Counted from the stretch's first letter, positions 25,096 to 33,698 are shown. The stretch: DNA of 61,218 nt from Clostridia bacterium (GCA_017502085.1 JAFVVQ010000056.1:1-61218); one strand, 5' to 3'. Translations and numbers: made by a program. The notes: generated by a model from the letters alone, not told the origin.

Positions 25096-27312
25096 TTATT
25101 CCTCCATCTGTTTGCCGAGAAATGATGCGGCAATCTGTGCGAGTTTGATTTCGGTCTGGGTGGGGCAGGAGCCGTTTTCGTGCATAAGCATAACCAACGA
25201 TCCCGAAACGTCGCCGCCGCCGACAATGGGAAAAGCAACCGCAGCTTCTTTTTCAAGCCCCTCAACGGGTTTCATTCTTTCGCCGTCGATGACACAGACA
25301 AAGTTTTCGCGTTTTTCCATAGTGCTTTCCAGACTGCGGCTGACTCTGCGGTCAAGCACCTCTTTTTTGCTCATACCTGCAGCAGCGATAACCGTGTCAC
25401 GGTCGGTGACAATAACGGGCAGTCCTGTACCTCTGAAAAGCACTTCGGCATACTGGGCTGTTATTGAAGAGAGTTCACCGATAGGCGAGTATTTTTTGAA
25501 AATAACCTCACCGTCCGCATCCGTGTAAATCTCCAACGGGTCGCCTTCACATACAACATTGACACCGAAAGCCTTGTCCGTCCGGTGATTAGCCTTCTGG
25601 ACTATTGTGGCTGATAAGTTACCTTCGATGTCCCAATTAAAATTTACGACAGTACCTCTATATCCCGCTTCTTCAAGCTGTTCTTTGGTAAGCGTTCCTG
25701 ACTTAAGCAACATAGCAATATCTGACTTTAGCTGTATTTCAATGGCAGGCTCTTTTCCGTCATAAACATAGATTTTTTCAATAATCAGAGATAAATCGCC
25801 TTTATCAAGAGTCTCCTTTGCAAGCAGGGCACGGAATATATCGATTGCTGTTTTTGCGATTCGGTTAACCTCTATGGTTGTGTTTCTGCGTTCAACCGTG
25901 AGAGAAATTTGCTTTTCCAAGCCTTCGATTTTCTGCAACAGCTCTTCTTCGATTTCTTCGTAAGTTTCTTCGATAATATCACGGTTGGCTTCTTCGCATT
26001 TCATAAGCTCACGGATTTTTTGCTTTTGAGTCGCTTTGAAGCTTTCTCTTGTTTTTGCCAAATCAACCTCTAAATCCGCAATGGTTGATGCAGATGTGTT
26101 CATCATTTGCGGCTCGTCTTTAATCGCTTTTTCAAGCTCAGCTATCATAATATCCGCATTCATCATAACCCGCTCGATATATTTTTTGAGCATAGTGTCA
26201 AGCAAATCAATACGGATATGATGTGAGGTGCACCCCTTTAAACCTCTTTTATGATACGTTCCGCAGGTGTAAGCAGGTGCCAAATCGGGTCTGCTCATTG
26301 AAAACATAGGACTGCCACAGTCACCGCAGAAAAGAAAGCCCGAATAGGTTGTATCGTATTTCTTTATGCCTCTGTAATTAGATTTTGTTCTTGATTTCAA
26401 CTGCTGTTGAGCTTTCATAAAAGCCTTGACTTCTACGATTGCTTCGTGGTGATTTTCAAAAACAATGTGTTCTTCATTATCTAATTTCTTTTCGGGACCG
26501 TTGATTTTAGTCCGTGTGTATTTGCGCTGACGAAGAGTTCCGATATAAAAATCGTTCTGCAAAATTCCGCTGACCGTAGGTATAGCCCATATCGAACTTG
26601 CTTTGATTTTAACCTCTTTTTTGCCCTTGCTCTTTGCCGCTTCGGCTTCCTTGCGTTCCTTTTCTATCATACGGGGCGTGGGAATGTTTTGTTCTGTGAG
26701 ATAATTCGCAATTTTTTTGTATCCCCAGCCGTTATTGTAAAGCTCGAATATCTTCCGAACAACCTCTGCAGCCTTTTCGTCAATCTCAAACACCATGTTC
26801 TTTGTGTCAACAAAGTAGTAGCCGTAAGGCACGGCGCACACCCAATTCGCTCCGTTTTGACGGAGTTCAACAACCCGCTTTACCTTTTTGGATGCATCGG
26901 TAACAGGCATTTCATTTAGCAAAAACCGAACCTGAATATTATTCCAGTCATCGTATGTCGGATAGTCAATACTGTCGCCGATTGATATGATTCTGACCCC
27001 GGCATCCCTCAAATCTTCAAGTTCAACAAGACCTCTGCTGTTTCGGCGTGAAAAACGGGAAAAGTCCTTGATAATCAGAATCTGATAGTGTCCGTTCATC
27101 AAAAGAGGTCGCATCTGCTGATAGCTTTCTCTCTGCTCAAAAGTGTAACCGCTTCGGTCACGGTCCTCATAATAATCAACCTGAGCATCGGGAAAAGTTT
27201 GTTTTATATATGCTTTTATTATTTTTCTTTGGTTTTCAATCGACGTATTATCTCTGTCTTTTTCCGTATCAACGGAAATTCGCATATACGCCGCTATTCT
27301 TTTTGTGCTCAT
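25096..27312 (-). CDS. Large serine recombinase fused in frame to the C-terminal 4/5 of SpoVT
   Basis: 738 residues. Residues 1-588 are an element recombinase: resolvase domain with catalytic Ser in YMRISVDT, the DRDRSGYTFEQR and KDFSRFSRR motifs, the recombinase domain, a zinc ribbon (CGDCG .. CGTYHKRGLKGC), a coiled coil (about 410-490) and a C-terminal domain. From EGDPLEIYTD (589) to the end the protein is SpoVT: the rest of the swapped-hairpin region plus the GAF domain (SPIGELSSITAQYAEVLF, PVIVTDRDTVIAAAG). The join is exactly at the 16-bp attachment core. In the excised circle the frame would instead continue 24 residues (LHISLTPCERF..) and give a 616-residue recombinase. SpoVT is a forespore regulator of sigma-G genes; here its DNA-binding part is cut off. 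Whether the fusion protein works as a recombinase is unknown. Confidence 0.92.
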   Translation of the reverse strand: MSTKRIAAYMRISVDTEKDRDNTSIENQRKIIKAYIKQTFPDAQVDYYEDRDRSGYTFEQRESYQQMRPLLMNGHYQILIIKDFSRFSRRNSRGLVELEDLRDAGVRIISIGDSIDYPTYDDWNNIQVRFLLNEMPVTDASKKVKRVVELRQNGANWVCAVPYGYYFVDTKNMVFEIDEKAAEVVRKIFELYNNGWGYKKIANYLTEQNIPTPRMIEKERKEAEAAKSKGKKEVKIKASSIWAIPTVSGILQNDFYIGTLRQRKYTRTKINGPEKKLDNEEHIVFENHHEAIVEVKAFMKAQQQLKSRTKSNYRGIKKYDTTYSGFLFCGDCGSPMFSMSRPDLAPAYTCGTYHKRGLKGCTSHHIRIDLLDTMLKKYIERVMMNADIMIAELEKAIKDEPQMMNTSASTIADLEVDLAKTRESFKATQKQKIRELMKCEEANRDIIEETYEEIEEELLQKIEGLEKQISLTVERRNTTIEVNRIAKTAIDIFRALLAKETLDKGDLSLIIEKIYVYDGKEPAIEIQLKSDIAMLLKSGTLTKEQLEEAGYRGTVVNFNWDIEGNLSATIVQKANHRTDKAFGVNVVCEGDPLEIYTDADGEVIFKKYSPIGELSSITAQYAEVLFRGTGLPVIVTDRDTVIAAAGMSKKEVLDRRVSRSLESTMEKRENFVCVIDGERMKPVEGLEKEAAVAFPIVGGGDVSGSLVMLMHENGSCPTQTEIKLAQIAASFLGKQMEE
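25535..25550. repeat. Attachment-site core, left end of the spoVT element
   Basis: AACGGGTCGCCTTCAC, identical to 43690-43705. On the minus strand it encodes the GEGDP-type turn of SpoVT (codons for E-G-D-P). Confidence 0.9.
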
Positions 27313-27438
27313 CCAAATATTACCACCAATGTTATATTAAATATATTCGTTGTTCAACAAACAACATTGTAACATAATAATTTTGTTTTTTCAACTGACT
27401 TTGAGAAATTAATTTGCTTTCGGATGTTACATGTATGT

Positions 27439-27458
27439 AGGCAGAATAATTTCTGCCT
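27439..27458. repeat. Inverted repeat downstream of the 82-residue gene
   Basis: AGGCAGAA-TAAT-TTCTGCCT, perfect 8-bp stem; no T-run on either strand, so it is not a clear terminator. Confidence 0.4.
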
Positions 27459-27472
27459 ATACAGAGCTGCAC

Positions 27473-27721
27473 TCACCGTGCCTCTCTGTCACGCTCTCTC
27501 AAATTCTTTTTTGCGAGAACCATTTTGTTGTGTACGAGAAGCTCCTTTGTGTTTTCAACAAGACTCTCCTTGCCTGAAACAAAAACACAAACCACATAGC
27601 CTTTGTTTTTCCATTCTCTGTATTGCGGTCTGAGAGATTCATAAAACTCCTCATTGTTTCGCTCCTCCTGAGATAACCAAAAATAAGCTATCTTTGTTTT
27701 GTCGCATACATCCAAAAGCAA
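27473..27721 (-). CDS. Small mobile-element protein of unknown function
   Basis: 82 residues from TTG 27721, with GGAGG seven bases upstream. The sequence (DVCDKTKIAYFWLSQEERNN; CVFVSGKESLVENTKELLVH) has no signal peptide or membrane helix and looks soluble. Proteins of this size and pattern occur next to relaxase genes in clostridial elements, but I know no function for them. It lies downstream of the relaxase gene on the same strand. Confidence 0.65.
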   Translation of the reverse strand: MLLDVCDKTKIAYFWLSQEERNNEEFYESLRPQYREWKNKGYVVCVFVSGKESLVENTKELLVHNKMVLAKKNLRERDREAR

Positions 27722-27790
27722 ATTTTATCCTCCTTTCCTTACATATTTTTCCTCATACTCGGGTCTGCTATACGATTTAGTAATCTTTTC

Positions 27791-28993
27791 TTATCGGACA
27801 TCCTTGTCCTTGTCTTTGTGAATAATTCGTTTCGGTTTTCTGAAACGTGACGTACGCTGTTCATATTCGACTCGTCTTGCTTCGTTAATCAACTCAACAA
27901 CACGTTCATCACCAAAGAGTCTTCTTACTAGACGGAAGTCCTGAACTTCGTGTGTGAGCTTTTCATTTTCACTCCGAAGCTCGTTGTTCGCCTTAACATA
28001 TTTGTCACTGTCAACTACTCGGCAATTAAAACGAGCAGTCATTCCGTCGAGTCTTTCCTTAATCTCAAAGCAACGTTTGACTGCTGTCTTTGCAATCGCA
28101 AGGAGCTTTTTTATCAGCGGCTCTACGAACTTTGTCTTGTAAGTTTTTGCTGACATCAGAGGCGGAGGCTCGGGCAGTTGGAACTCTTCTTCATCGTAAA
28201 ATTGATTAGAGATTTCTTCCATCTCATTTTCAAACTCCAATAGGTTTGAAACTCTTGCATTGAGTTCATCAACCTTTATGTTCAGTTCTTCGGATTCCTT
28301 CGTGAGCTTCTCAACTTCTTCAATTCGTATCTTCTTTTTGTAATCGTAATCGGATAAATGTTTTTCACTCGTGCCTTTATGTTCCCACTCAATGCCATAC
28401 TTTTGCATTACGGCTGCAAGTTCTTTCTTCTCGGCAAGTACCCATAGACTCCATTCCGATTCGTGCTTTGAGTTGCCGATGAAGCCTTGGTTGGCGAGTG
28501 CCTGCTTGAGTGATACTCTTGTATCCATTCCTCGTTTGCTTCCAGTTGTGAACGGAACAAAATCAATGTGAAGGTGCGGCGTCGATTCATCCATATGCAG
28601 ATGTGCGGAGAAAACTTTCAGATACGGATTGCGTTCTTGGAACGATTGAAAATATTCGTCGAGTATTCTTTCAGCAAGTTCACCATTCTCATCTTTCGCA
28701 CTCATATCTTCACGGTCACCAATCTGTAAAATGATTTCTTGAAAAGTTTTTTCCTGCTTACCCGTTCGGATTTTCTCATAGTAGTTTTCGATTTTTCTGT
28801 CGGCACGTTTCTGTTTTTCGTTGTACCTTTTCTGTGCCTCATCGAAAAGCTGATGATACACATCCGTTATTTCTTCGTTGCAGTATTCAATGTTTCTGTG
28901 AGTTCTTTCGGGGTCTGTGTTCTTCGCATTGAACTTTCTGCTGTTGTGATTGACCGAGCCTTTACCTACCATTGCACTTATCGTTCTTTTAAT
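27791..28993 (-). CDS. MobV-type relaxase (Mob/Pre family)
   Basis: 400 residues if read from ATT 28993. That start is proposed because GGAG sits 8 bases upstream, an in-frame TAA lies directly before it, and the next ATG (28972) is 29 bases from any ribosome site and would drop the IKRTISA start that relatives, as I recall them, share. The relaxase motif HLHMDESTPHLHIDFVPF holds the metal-binding His residues; GSVNHNSR near the start is also typical. Past residue 200 the protein is a long coiled coil. It would nick oriT and lead the strand during mobilization by a helper conjugative element. Confidence 0.88.
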   Translation of the reverse strand: MKRTISAMVGKGSVNHNSRKFNAKNTDPERTHRNIEYCNEEITDVYHQLFDEAQKRYNEKQKRADRKIENYYEKIRTGKQEKTFQEIILQIGDREDMSAKDENGELAERILDEYFQSFQERNPYLKVFSAHLHMDESTPHLHIDFVPFTTGSKRGMDTRVSLKQALANQGFIGNSKHESEWSLWVLAEKKELAAVMQKYGIEWEHKGTSEKHLSDYDYKKKIRIEEVEKLTKESEELNIKVDELNARVSNLLEFENEMEEISNQFYDEEEFQLPEPPPLMSAKTYKTKFVEPLIKKLLAIAKTAVKRCFEIKERLDGMTARFNCRVVDSDKYVKANNELRSENEKLTHEVQDFRLVRRLFGDERVVELINEARRVEYEQRTSRFRKPKRIIHKDKDKDVR

Positions 28994-29040
28994 TTAATCA
29001 ACTCCTTTAAAATTAAAAATCTACAAACCTTAAAAACGGT

Positions 29041-29274
29041 TTTGTTCAATAAGGTGCAAAGCACCGTCATTCAACAAAATTCTATGTCGCGTCAGCGACT
29101 GCGGTAACACCGCAAAATACAAGCAAAGCGAAGTATTTTATTTTGTTACTTTTGTCAAAAGTAACGCAAAAGCACTTTTGACATCCATAAGGCTATCAAA
29201 AGATGCTGTTGCGCCCTCCGAGGGGTATAGGCTTACTGTGGTAAGCCCCCAAGACGGTACAAATGCACCGTCTT
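29041..29274. other. Hairpin-rich intergenic region, candidate oriT
   Basis: Six perfect or near-perfect hairpins in about 230 bases between the relaxase and RepA-like genes: GGTGC-AAA-GCACC (29053-29065), GTCGC-GTCA-GCGAC (29086-29099), GCGGT-AAC-ACCGC (29101-29113), GTTACTTTT-GTC-AAAAGTAAC (29145-29165), GGCTTA..TAAGCC (29230-29247) and AAGACGGT..ACCGTCTT (29251-29274). A position just upstream of a MobV relaxase is where its oriT usually lies. No nick site can be named. Confidence 0.5.
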
Positions 29275-29351
29275 GCGTGACGATGGTGACGACCGTGACG
29301 GTCTTTTACACGCCCTCTAAATCATCGTCACCATCGACACGATCGTCACGC
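29275..29351. repeat. Nested inverted repeats over the end of the RepA-like gene
   Basis: GCGTGACGAT (29275-29284) pairs with ATCGTCACGC (29342-29351), and CGATGGTGACGA (29281-29292) with TCGTCACCATCG (29325-29336). The right arms encode the last residues of the RepA-like protein. Confidence 0.6.
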
Positions 29352-30334
29352 AGAAGATGAAAACTCAACTTTCTTCCTGCGTGACTTCGACTGCTGCTGT
29401 AAGAAATGTTGTACTCATTCAGCAGTCGTGAAGCGTTGACGTTTAGCTTTAACGAGAGCGTATTTGCTTTCAGGTCAACGCCGAGAAGTGCAACAAACTC
29501 CGATGCACTTCCTTCCCAATCGGGATTGTTGGTTGTGATTATTTCTGCAACCTTTTCAAGAAGCGGGTCAGGTTTTTCTTTCCAAAGTTCCGCTTCCATT
29601 TCTTCAAGTTCCCACACCAACTGTTCTTCGTTTCGTATTAAATGAAAAAGCAAATCGGGTTGGTCTCTGCCTGAAACATCGAGCGTTGCTTTGTTGCTTG
29701 TGCGTTTTTCTTTTTGAAGAATCAATGCACCGTCTGCCGCACCGAACAATCCGTTGGTGCCTGAAATCATATCGTACTTGTCATCTGCTTTCAGTTTTCG
29801 TGTGTGATGAACAACCAAGATGCAAACACCGTGCTTGTCCGAAAGATTTTTAAGACGAGTGATAACCTTGTAATCATTCGCATAGGTGCTGTCGCTTTCT
29901 TCCTCACGGATTTTTTGAAGAGTGTCAATCATAACGAGAGTGGTGTCGGGATGCTCATCAAGGAATAACTGTATCTGTTCTTCAAGACCGTTTGTGAGTT
30001 TACCTGCCGAAACGGAGAAGTGCAGAAGGTCGGTTGTTTCGGTTCCGAACATACGGTACATTCTTTCCTGAAGTCTGCGGTAAGTATCTTCAAGAGCGAG
30101 GTACAAGACCTTTCCTTTTCTTGTCGGCAAGTCCCAAAGCGGTGTGCCTGTGCTTACGTGATAGGCAAGCTGTGTTACGAAAAAACTTTTACCAATCTTC
30201 GGTGAGCCTGCAAAAAGATATGTTCCCGGATAAAGCAAATCTTTGATGACCGCTGCGTTTGTGCAGTAAACATTTTCAAAAAGTTCCTGCATTGTTATCG
30301 TGTCAAGCGGTGCGATTTTATTTTTGTCTGCCAT
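29306..30334 (-). CDS. RepA-like AAA ATPase (RecA/DnaB-type helicase fold)
   Basis: 342 residues from an ATG with GGAGG nearby. Walker A is AGSPKIGKSF (about 43-52), Walker B is TLVMIDTLQK, and a sensor-like HHTRK follows (VVHHTRKLK). A KGKVLYLALED strand fits the AAA_25/RepA class. A C-terminal winged-helix-like section (about 250-330) may bind DNA. Proteins like this unwind replication origins of plasmids and of elements that replicate after excision. The iteron-like repeats (30428-30722) lie directly upstream, which fits an origin. The stop lies within the nested inverted repeats. Confidence 0.8.
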   Translation of the reverse strand: MADKNKIAPLDTITMQELFENVYCTNAAVIKDLLYPGTYLFAGSPKIGKSFFVTQLAYHVSTGTPLWDLPTRKGKVLYLALEDTYRRLQERMYRMFGTETTDLLHFSVSAGKLTNGLEEQIQLFLDEHPDTTLVMIDTLQKIREEESDSTYANDYKVITRLKNLSDKHGVCILVVHHTRKLKADDKYDMISGTNGLFGAADGALILQKEKRTSNKATLDVSGRDQPDLLFHLIRNEEQLVWELEEMEAELWKEKPDPLLEKVAEIITTNNPDWEGSASEFVALLGVDLKANTLSLKLNVNASRLLNEYNISYSSSRSHAGRKLSFHLLRDDRVDGDDDLEGV

Positions 30335-30427
30335 CGGTTTCCTCCTTTCTTTTAGAATTGTTTTTCTTTTCGGCGGGTACTAAATCATAGACATCAACTC
30401 CTTAATTTTTAATGAAGGGCAAAAACA

Positions 30428-30722
30428 CCTTTCACTTATTTGAACAAACACCCCCGAAATGGACACCCAGATTTGGCTGTTTTCGGAAAAGTTCATAAAG
30501 AATTAAAAAAAGCCCTTCATTATGTATGAACTGGGAGAGGTCAAATTGTAGGGTGTTTTGCAAAAAAATTAAAATAGCCTTCACTTATTCCCACCGAGAG
30601 AAAGCGTTTGTACGCCCTAATTCCAAAATATTTACAAAGAATTCAAAATCCCTCTCATTATGTTTGCACTGGTAGACCCCAAATTCGGCATCATTTCCGA
30701 AAAGTTTTTAAAAATTTTTTTC
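30428..30722. repeat. Four imperfect direct repeats, iteron-like
   Basis: Units at 30428-30511, 30513-30576, 30577-30649 and 30650-30722 start with CCTTTCACTTAT, CCCTTCATTATG, CCTTCACTTATT and CCTCTCATTATG and end in an A-rich tract (AAGAATTAAAAAA type). Units 1 and 4 also share AAATTYGG..TTTYCGGAAAAGTT-like centres. The 590-base space 30335-30927 otherwise holds no gene that I can support. Confidence 0.55.
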
Positions 30723-30879
30723 GTGACGGCAAGAGTGCCGCCACAATTTCAATAATCATTCCGTGTTATCTGTGGGACGACGGCAGAATTGCTGTCATTT
30801 TCAACACCTCCACTTGTTTGGAATTAGAAGGCGTTTTTGCCACCTTGATTTCAAAAATATTTGCAGACAATAAAAAAAT

Positions 30880-30901
30880 GCCCTCCCGAAATCGGGAAGG
30901 C
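30880..30901 (-). terminator. Terminator of the esterase-kinase-AraC operon
   Basis: Minus-strand stem GCCTTCCCGA / TCGGGAGGGC (one G-T pair) followed by ATTTTTTTATT. Confidence 0.8.
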
Positions 30902-30927
30902 AAATAAAGTATTATCTAAGATTAAAT

Positions 30928-31662
30928 TCAAGTATTTGTTTTGTGCGTTCTGGTTATTTTAATATACTCTGATGGTGTCATGTTATAAAACCTTTTAAAT
31001 GCCGTTACAAAATATGCCTGTGAAGAAAAACCGACTTCAATACATATCTCTTTTGATGACATTCCGTTGAGAAGTAAGTTCTTCGCCTTTTCAAGTTTCT
31101 GTCTCAAAATATATGAACTGAGATTTTCTCCGATCTCTCTTTTGAAAACCTGCGACAGATAATCTGATGAAATTCCGCAATGCTCTGCAACAGCAGAAAC
31201 GCTTATTTTTTTACAAAGGTTTTCGTTTATATATTTGATGCAGTTTCTTATATGAGGAGAAAATTCAGGTTGCTTCTTGTTCTTTTTCACATCCTGCGTC
31301 AATTTTAATATTTCAATACCGAGGCACATAAATATTTCATTTTTATCCGCAAGCGAATCAATCGTTTTAATAACTCTGTCCGAAAATTCATAGGCTTTGT
31401 TTTCGTTGAGTCCGCCTTGTATTGCATATCGGGTTGCAAGGGTGATTGCGCTTACCGCCATATATTTATGCTGCATCAATTCATTGTCGGACATTTTGCC
31501 CATAACAATAAGAGAATCAAGATTTTTTATCTGCATCATCAATGAATCAATATCGCCTTGCTGAACGCAGGAAAACAAACGGATTTCTGCACTGTATGGC
31601 GTGTGTTTTTCAAGAGTGTTTTTTTCTATCGTCTTGACGGTTACGAGTTCGCCTATGTTCAT
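30928..31662 (-). CDS. AraC-family transcriptional regulator
   Basis: 244 residues. The C-terminal 100 residues form the double helix-turn-helix: ISVSAVAEHCGISSDYLSQV, then RQKLEKAKNLL and the second motif SSKEICIEVGFSSQAYFVTA with FKRFYNMTPSEYI. The N-terminal 140 residues are helical and do not match the usual cupin sensor. It is the last gene of a three-gene operon with the esterase and kinase genes (4-base gap) and probably controls it. Confidence 0.88.
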   Translation of the reverse strand: MNIGELVTVKTIEKNTLEKHTPYSAEIRLFSCVQQGDIDSLMMQIKNLDSLIVMGKMSDNELMQHKYMAVSAITLATRYAIQGGLNENKAYEFSDRVIKTIDSLADKNEIFMCLGIEILKLTQDVKKNKKQPEFSPHIRNCIKYINENLCKKISVSAVAEHCGISSDYLSQVFKREIGENLSSYILRQKLEKAKNLLLNGMSSKEICIEVGFSSQAYFVTAFKRFYNMTPSEYIKITRTHKTNT

Positions 31663-31666
31663 TGAA

Positions 31667-32608
31667 TCACATCTTTTCTTTCAGCTTTTTCATTTCTTTT
31701 TTCAGACGATTATTGCATAAAACTTCCCAAAGCGGCATAATCAGACCGCCACCTAAACGGCAATGCGCCTCATTCATTGCACCGTAATATGCAACTCTGA
31801 AATCCGCATATTCGGATAGTTTATATTTTTGTTTGTATGTCTCGTATAAACCATAGGCATCGCCCCACATATTACGAAGCTGGAACAAATCATATTCTCT
31901 CTCTGCCCACATACAAGCGCAAGGGTCAATGAAGGCTGTGAGTTTTAATGTTTTGGGGTCAGCCATTATGTTCATTATGTTGAGGTCGCTGTGAACGAGA
32001 ACAGGAGATGAGTTTTCTTCGGGAAGATTATTAAAGATTTCAGTTGCTTCACAGAGAAGCTTCAAATTTTTCTTGCTGAACTTTCCTTTTTCGCTCAATT
32101 CTTTCAAACCGGCAATCCAAAGCTCTTGCTTTTCTTTTTTGTAGTATTCAAGCCAACTATCATAACAAGGATTTGATAACTCACCGAATTTGTCATTTGT
32201 AACGCTGTGCCATTTAAGCATACCCGAAACAACATCATCAGCAAATTTCTGTTTCTGACTCTTGTTTTTTAACAAAAACAACGGATTTAACACATTTTGT
32301 CCATCAACAAAGCTCATAGCTAAAATTGCCGTTTCTTCATCTTTATGTGTAAAAAGAACCTTCGGCATTTTCACACTTGTGTTTGCAGAGAGGATGTTGA
32401 GCTGCTGAGCTTCTTCGTACTGGGAACCCTGAATTCTGTATGCTTTGACAGCGATTGTTTCTCCGTTTGAAAGGATTGTTTTATAAACTCTTCCGTAACT
32501 GCCTCCGCCGATAAATTTAATATTCGAAACTTTCTTGTCGAGTTTTTCAGAAACAAGTTCAGGTATTATCGGCAATATATGTTTGTTACTGTTATCGAGA
32601 ATTTTCAT
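31667..32608 (-). CDS. APH/fructosamine-kinase-like phosphotransferase
   Basis: 313 residues with a protein-kinase-like fold: the Gly-rich loop FIGGGSYGRVYKT (33-45), Lys in TIAVKAYR, the catalytic loop VLVHSDLNIMNIM (H-x-D-x-N type) and metal-binding AFIDPCACMWAERE. APH enzymes phosphorylate aminoglycosides, macrolides, choline or sugar amines; the substrate is not evident. It starts 2 bases after the esterase stop, in the same operon. It could be a resistance gene, but nothing here proves it. Confidence 0.8.
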   Translation of the reverse strand: MKILDNSNKHILPIIPELVSEKLDKKVSNIKFIGGGSYGRVYKTILSNGETIAVKAYRIQGSQYEEAQQLNILSANTSVKMPKVLFTHKDEETAILAMSFVDGQNVLNPLFLLKNKSQKQKFADDVVSGMLKWHSVTNDKFGELSNPCYDSWLEYYKKEKQELWIAGLKELSEKGKFSKKNLKLLCEATEIFNNLPEENSSPVLVHSDLNIMNIMADPKTLKLTAFIDPCACMWAEREYDLFQLRNMWGDAYGLYETYKQKYKLSEYADFRVAYYGAMNEAHCRLGGGLIMPLWEVLCNNRLKKEMKKLKEKM

Positions 32609-32610
32609 TG

Positions 32611-33534
32611 TTATTCCTCCGCAATTCTTCTTTTAACAATTTGGTATGCAGTTTTGCTTTCGGGTAAAAACGAAAACAGTTGGAAGCAATGGCACATACC
32701 CTCAAATTTATGAAGCTCGGCATCTGCACCGGCGGCTTTCAGTTTTTCATAAACTCTGTCGTTATCGCTTTCATCAAGCTCCGCAGTTCCGCATATCAGA
32801 GTAACTTTCGGAAAATCTTCAAAACTGCCGAACAACGGTGAGATATACGGATCGGTTCTGTCAACATTCAGAACGTACTTTGATATTCTTCTAAGCAGAT
32901 GAAGGTTATCTTCGATTTTCTTATGCTTTGCTATCCCGTAAAACGGATCTGTGTATGCATTTGTGATTCTTGAATCACCGCTTGATGTTGCATCTGCCCA
33001 AAGAGAAAAACAAACAATATGATTCGGCATGGGATAACCGTTATCACGAACCCACAAAGATGATGTCATTGCAAGAGTTGCACCTGCGCTGTCGCCGATA
33101 AAAACAATATCAGAATTATTGATACCTTCGTCAAGCAGATGAAGATAAACCTTTACTACATCGTGCATCTGAGACGGAAGCTGATGTTCGGGAAATCTGC
33201 CGTAATCAACATTTATAACCGTTGCACCGCAAAACAATTTGCTGTATTTTTCGGCGAGCCTACGGTAAAAATCGTTCAGTTCAATTTTGAAACCGCCGCC
33301 GTGAATCATAAGTATAACTTTTTCTGTTTTGCAATTACGGTTTATGAGCTTTTCATATTTCACATCGTCGGTTGTATGTTTTGAATGGATAAAGTTTTTT
33401 GAGGGCTTGTATTTTGATTTTTTATCCTTCGTCAGCTTTGCCGCGTTGTCGGACAGCTTTGAACTGTCAGATAACGGCGAATGAAAAATCAAACGCAATG
33501 TTGACATAAATATTTTTGAAATCAGAGATTGCAT
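32611..33534 (-). CDS. Alpha/beta hydrolase, HSL/acetyl-esterase type
   Basis: 307 residues from ATG 33534 (GGGTGA upstream; the longer start at 33606 would run over the promoter -10 and -35). The oxyanion motif HGGGFKIE, the nucleophile elbow GDSAGATLA, and late Asp (ELDESDND) and His (GMCHCF) make a complete triad of the Aes/hormone-sensitive-lipase family. The substrate is probably a short-chain ester or an acylated drug. First gene of the cargo operon. Confidence 0.87.
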   Translation of the reverse strand: MQSLISKIFMSTLRLIFHSPLSDSSKLSDNAAKLTKDKKSKYKPSKNFIHSKHTTDDVKYEKLINRNCKTEKVILMIHGGGFKIELNDFYRRLAEKYSKLFCGATVINVDYGRFPEHQLPSQMHDVVKVYLHLLDEGINNSDIVFIGDSAGATLAMTSSLWVRDNGYPMPNHIVCFSLWADATSSGDSRITNAYTDPFYGIAKHKKIEDNLHLLRRISKYVLNVDRTDPYISPLFGSFEDFPKVTLICGTAELDESDNDRVYEKLKAAGADAELHKFEGMCHCFQLFSFLPESKTAYQIVKRRIAEE

Positions 33535-33559
33535 AACATCACCCGTCTTTCTGATTGAA

Positions 33560-33588
33560 ATTTTATCACAAGAAAAATATAAATACAA
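33560..33588 (-). promoter_or_regulatory. Promoter of the esterase-kinase-AraC operon
   Basis: Minus-strand TTGTAT, 17-base spacer, TAAAAT, 26 bases upstream of the esterase ATG. Confidence 0.65.
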
Positions 33589-33658
33589 CAATCTTACAAT
33601 TTTCATATCTGCAAATCAAAACAATCAAGGAAATATGAAAAATGGTTTCAAAGAAAAA

Positions 33659-33682
33659 CTGCCCTCACAGATGTGAGAGCAG
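33659..33682 (-). terminator. Terminator of the methyltransferase gene
   Basis: CTGC-CTCAC / GTGAG-GCAG stem with loop AGAT and one internal mismatch; on the minus strand it is followed by a TTTTTC run. Confidence 0.7.
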
Positions 33683-33698
33683 TCGAGAACAACGTTAT

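Noticed and set aside
25096-27312. Recombinase-SpoVT fusion as an assembly artefact
   Set aside because: The matching spoVT start at the other end, the identical 16-bp core and the exact frame on both sides fit real site-specific integration, not a chance misjoin.
30428-30722. CRISPR array
   Set aside because: Units are 64-84 bases, imperfect throughout and without constant repeat/variable spacer structure; no cas genes.
30608-30907. 99-codon plus-strand frame over the iteron-like repeats
   Set aside because: No ribosome site or homology; the frame crosses the terminator of the opposite operon.
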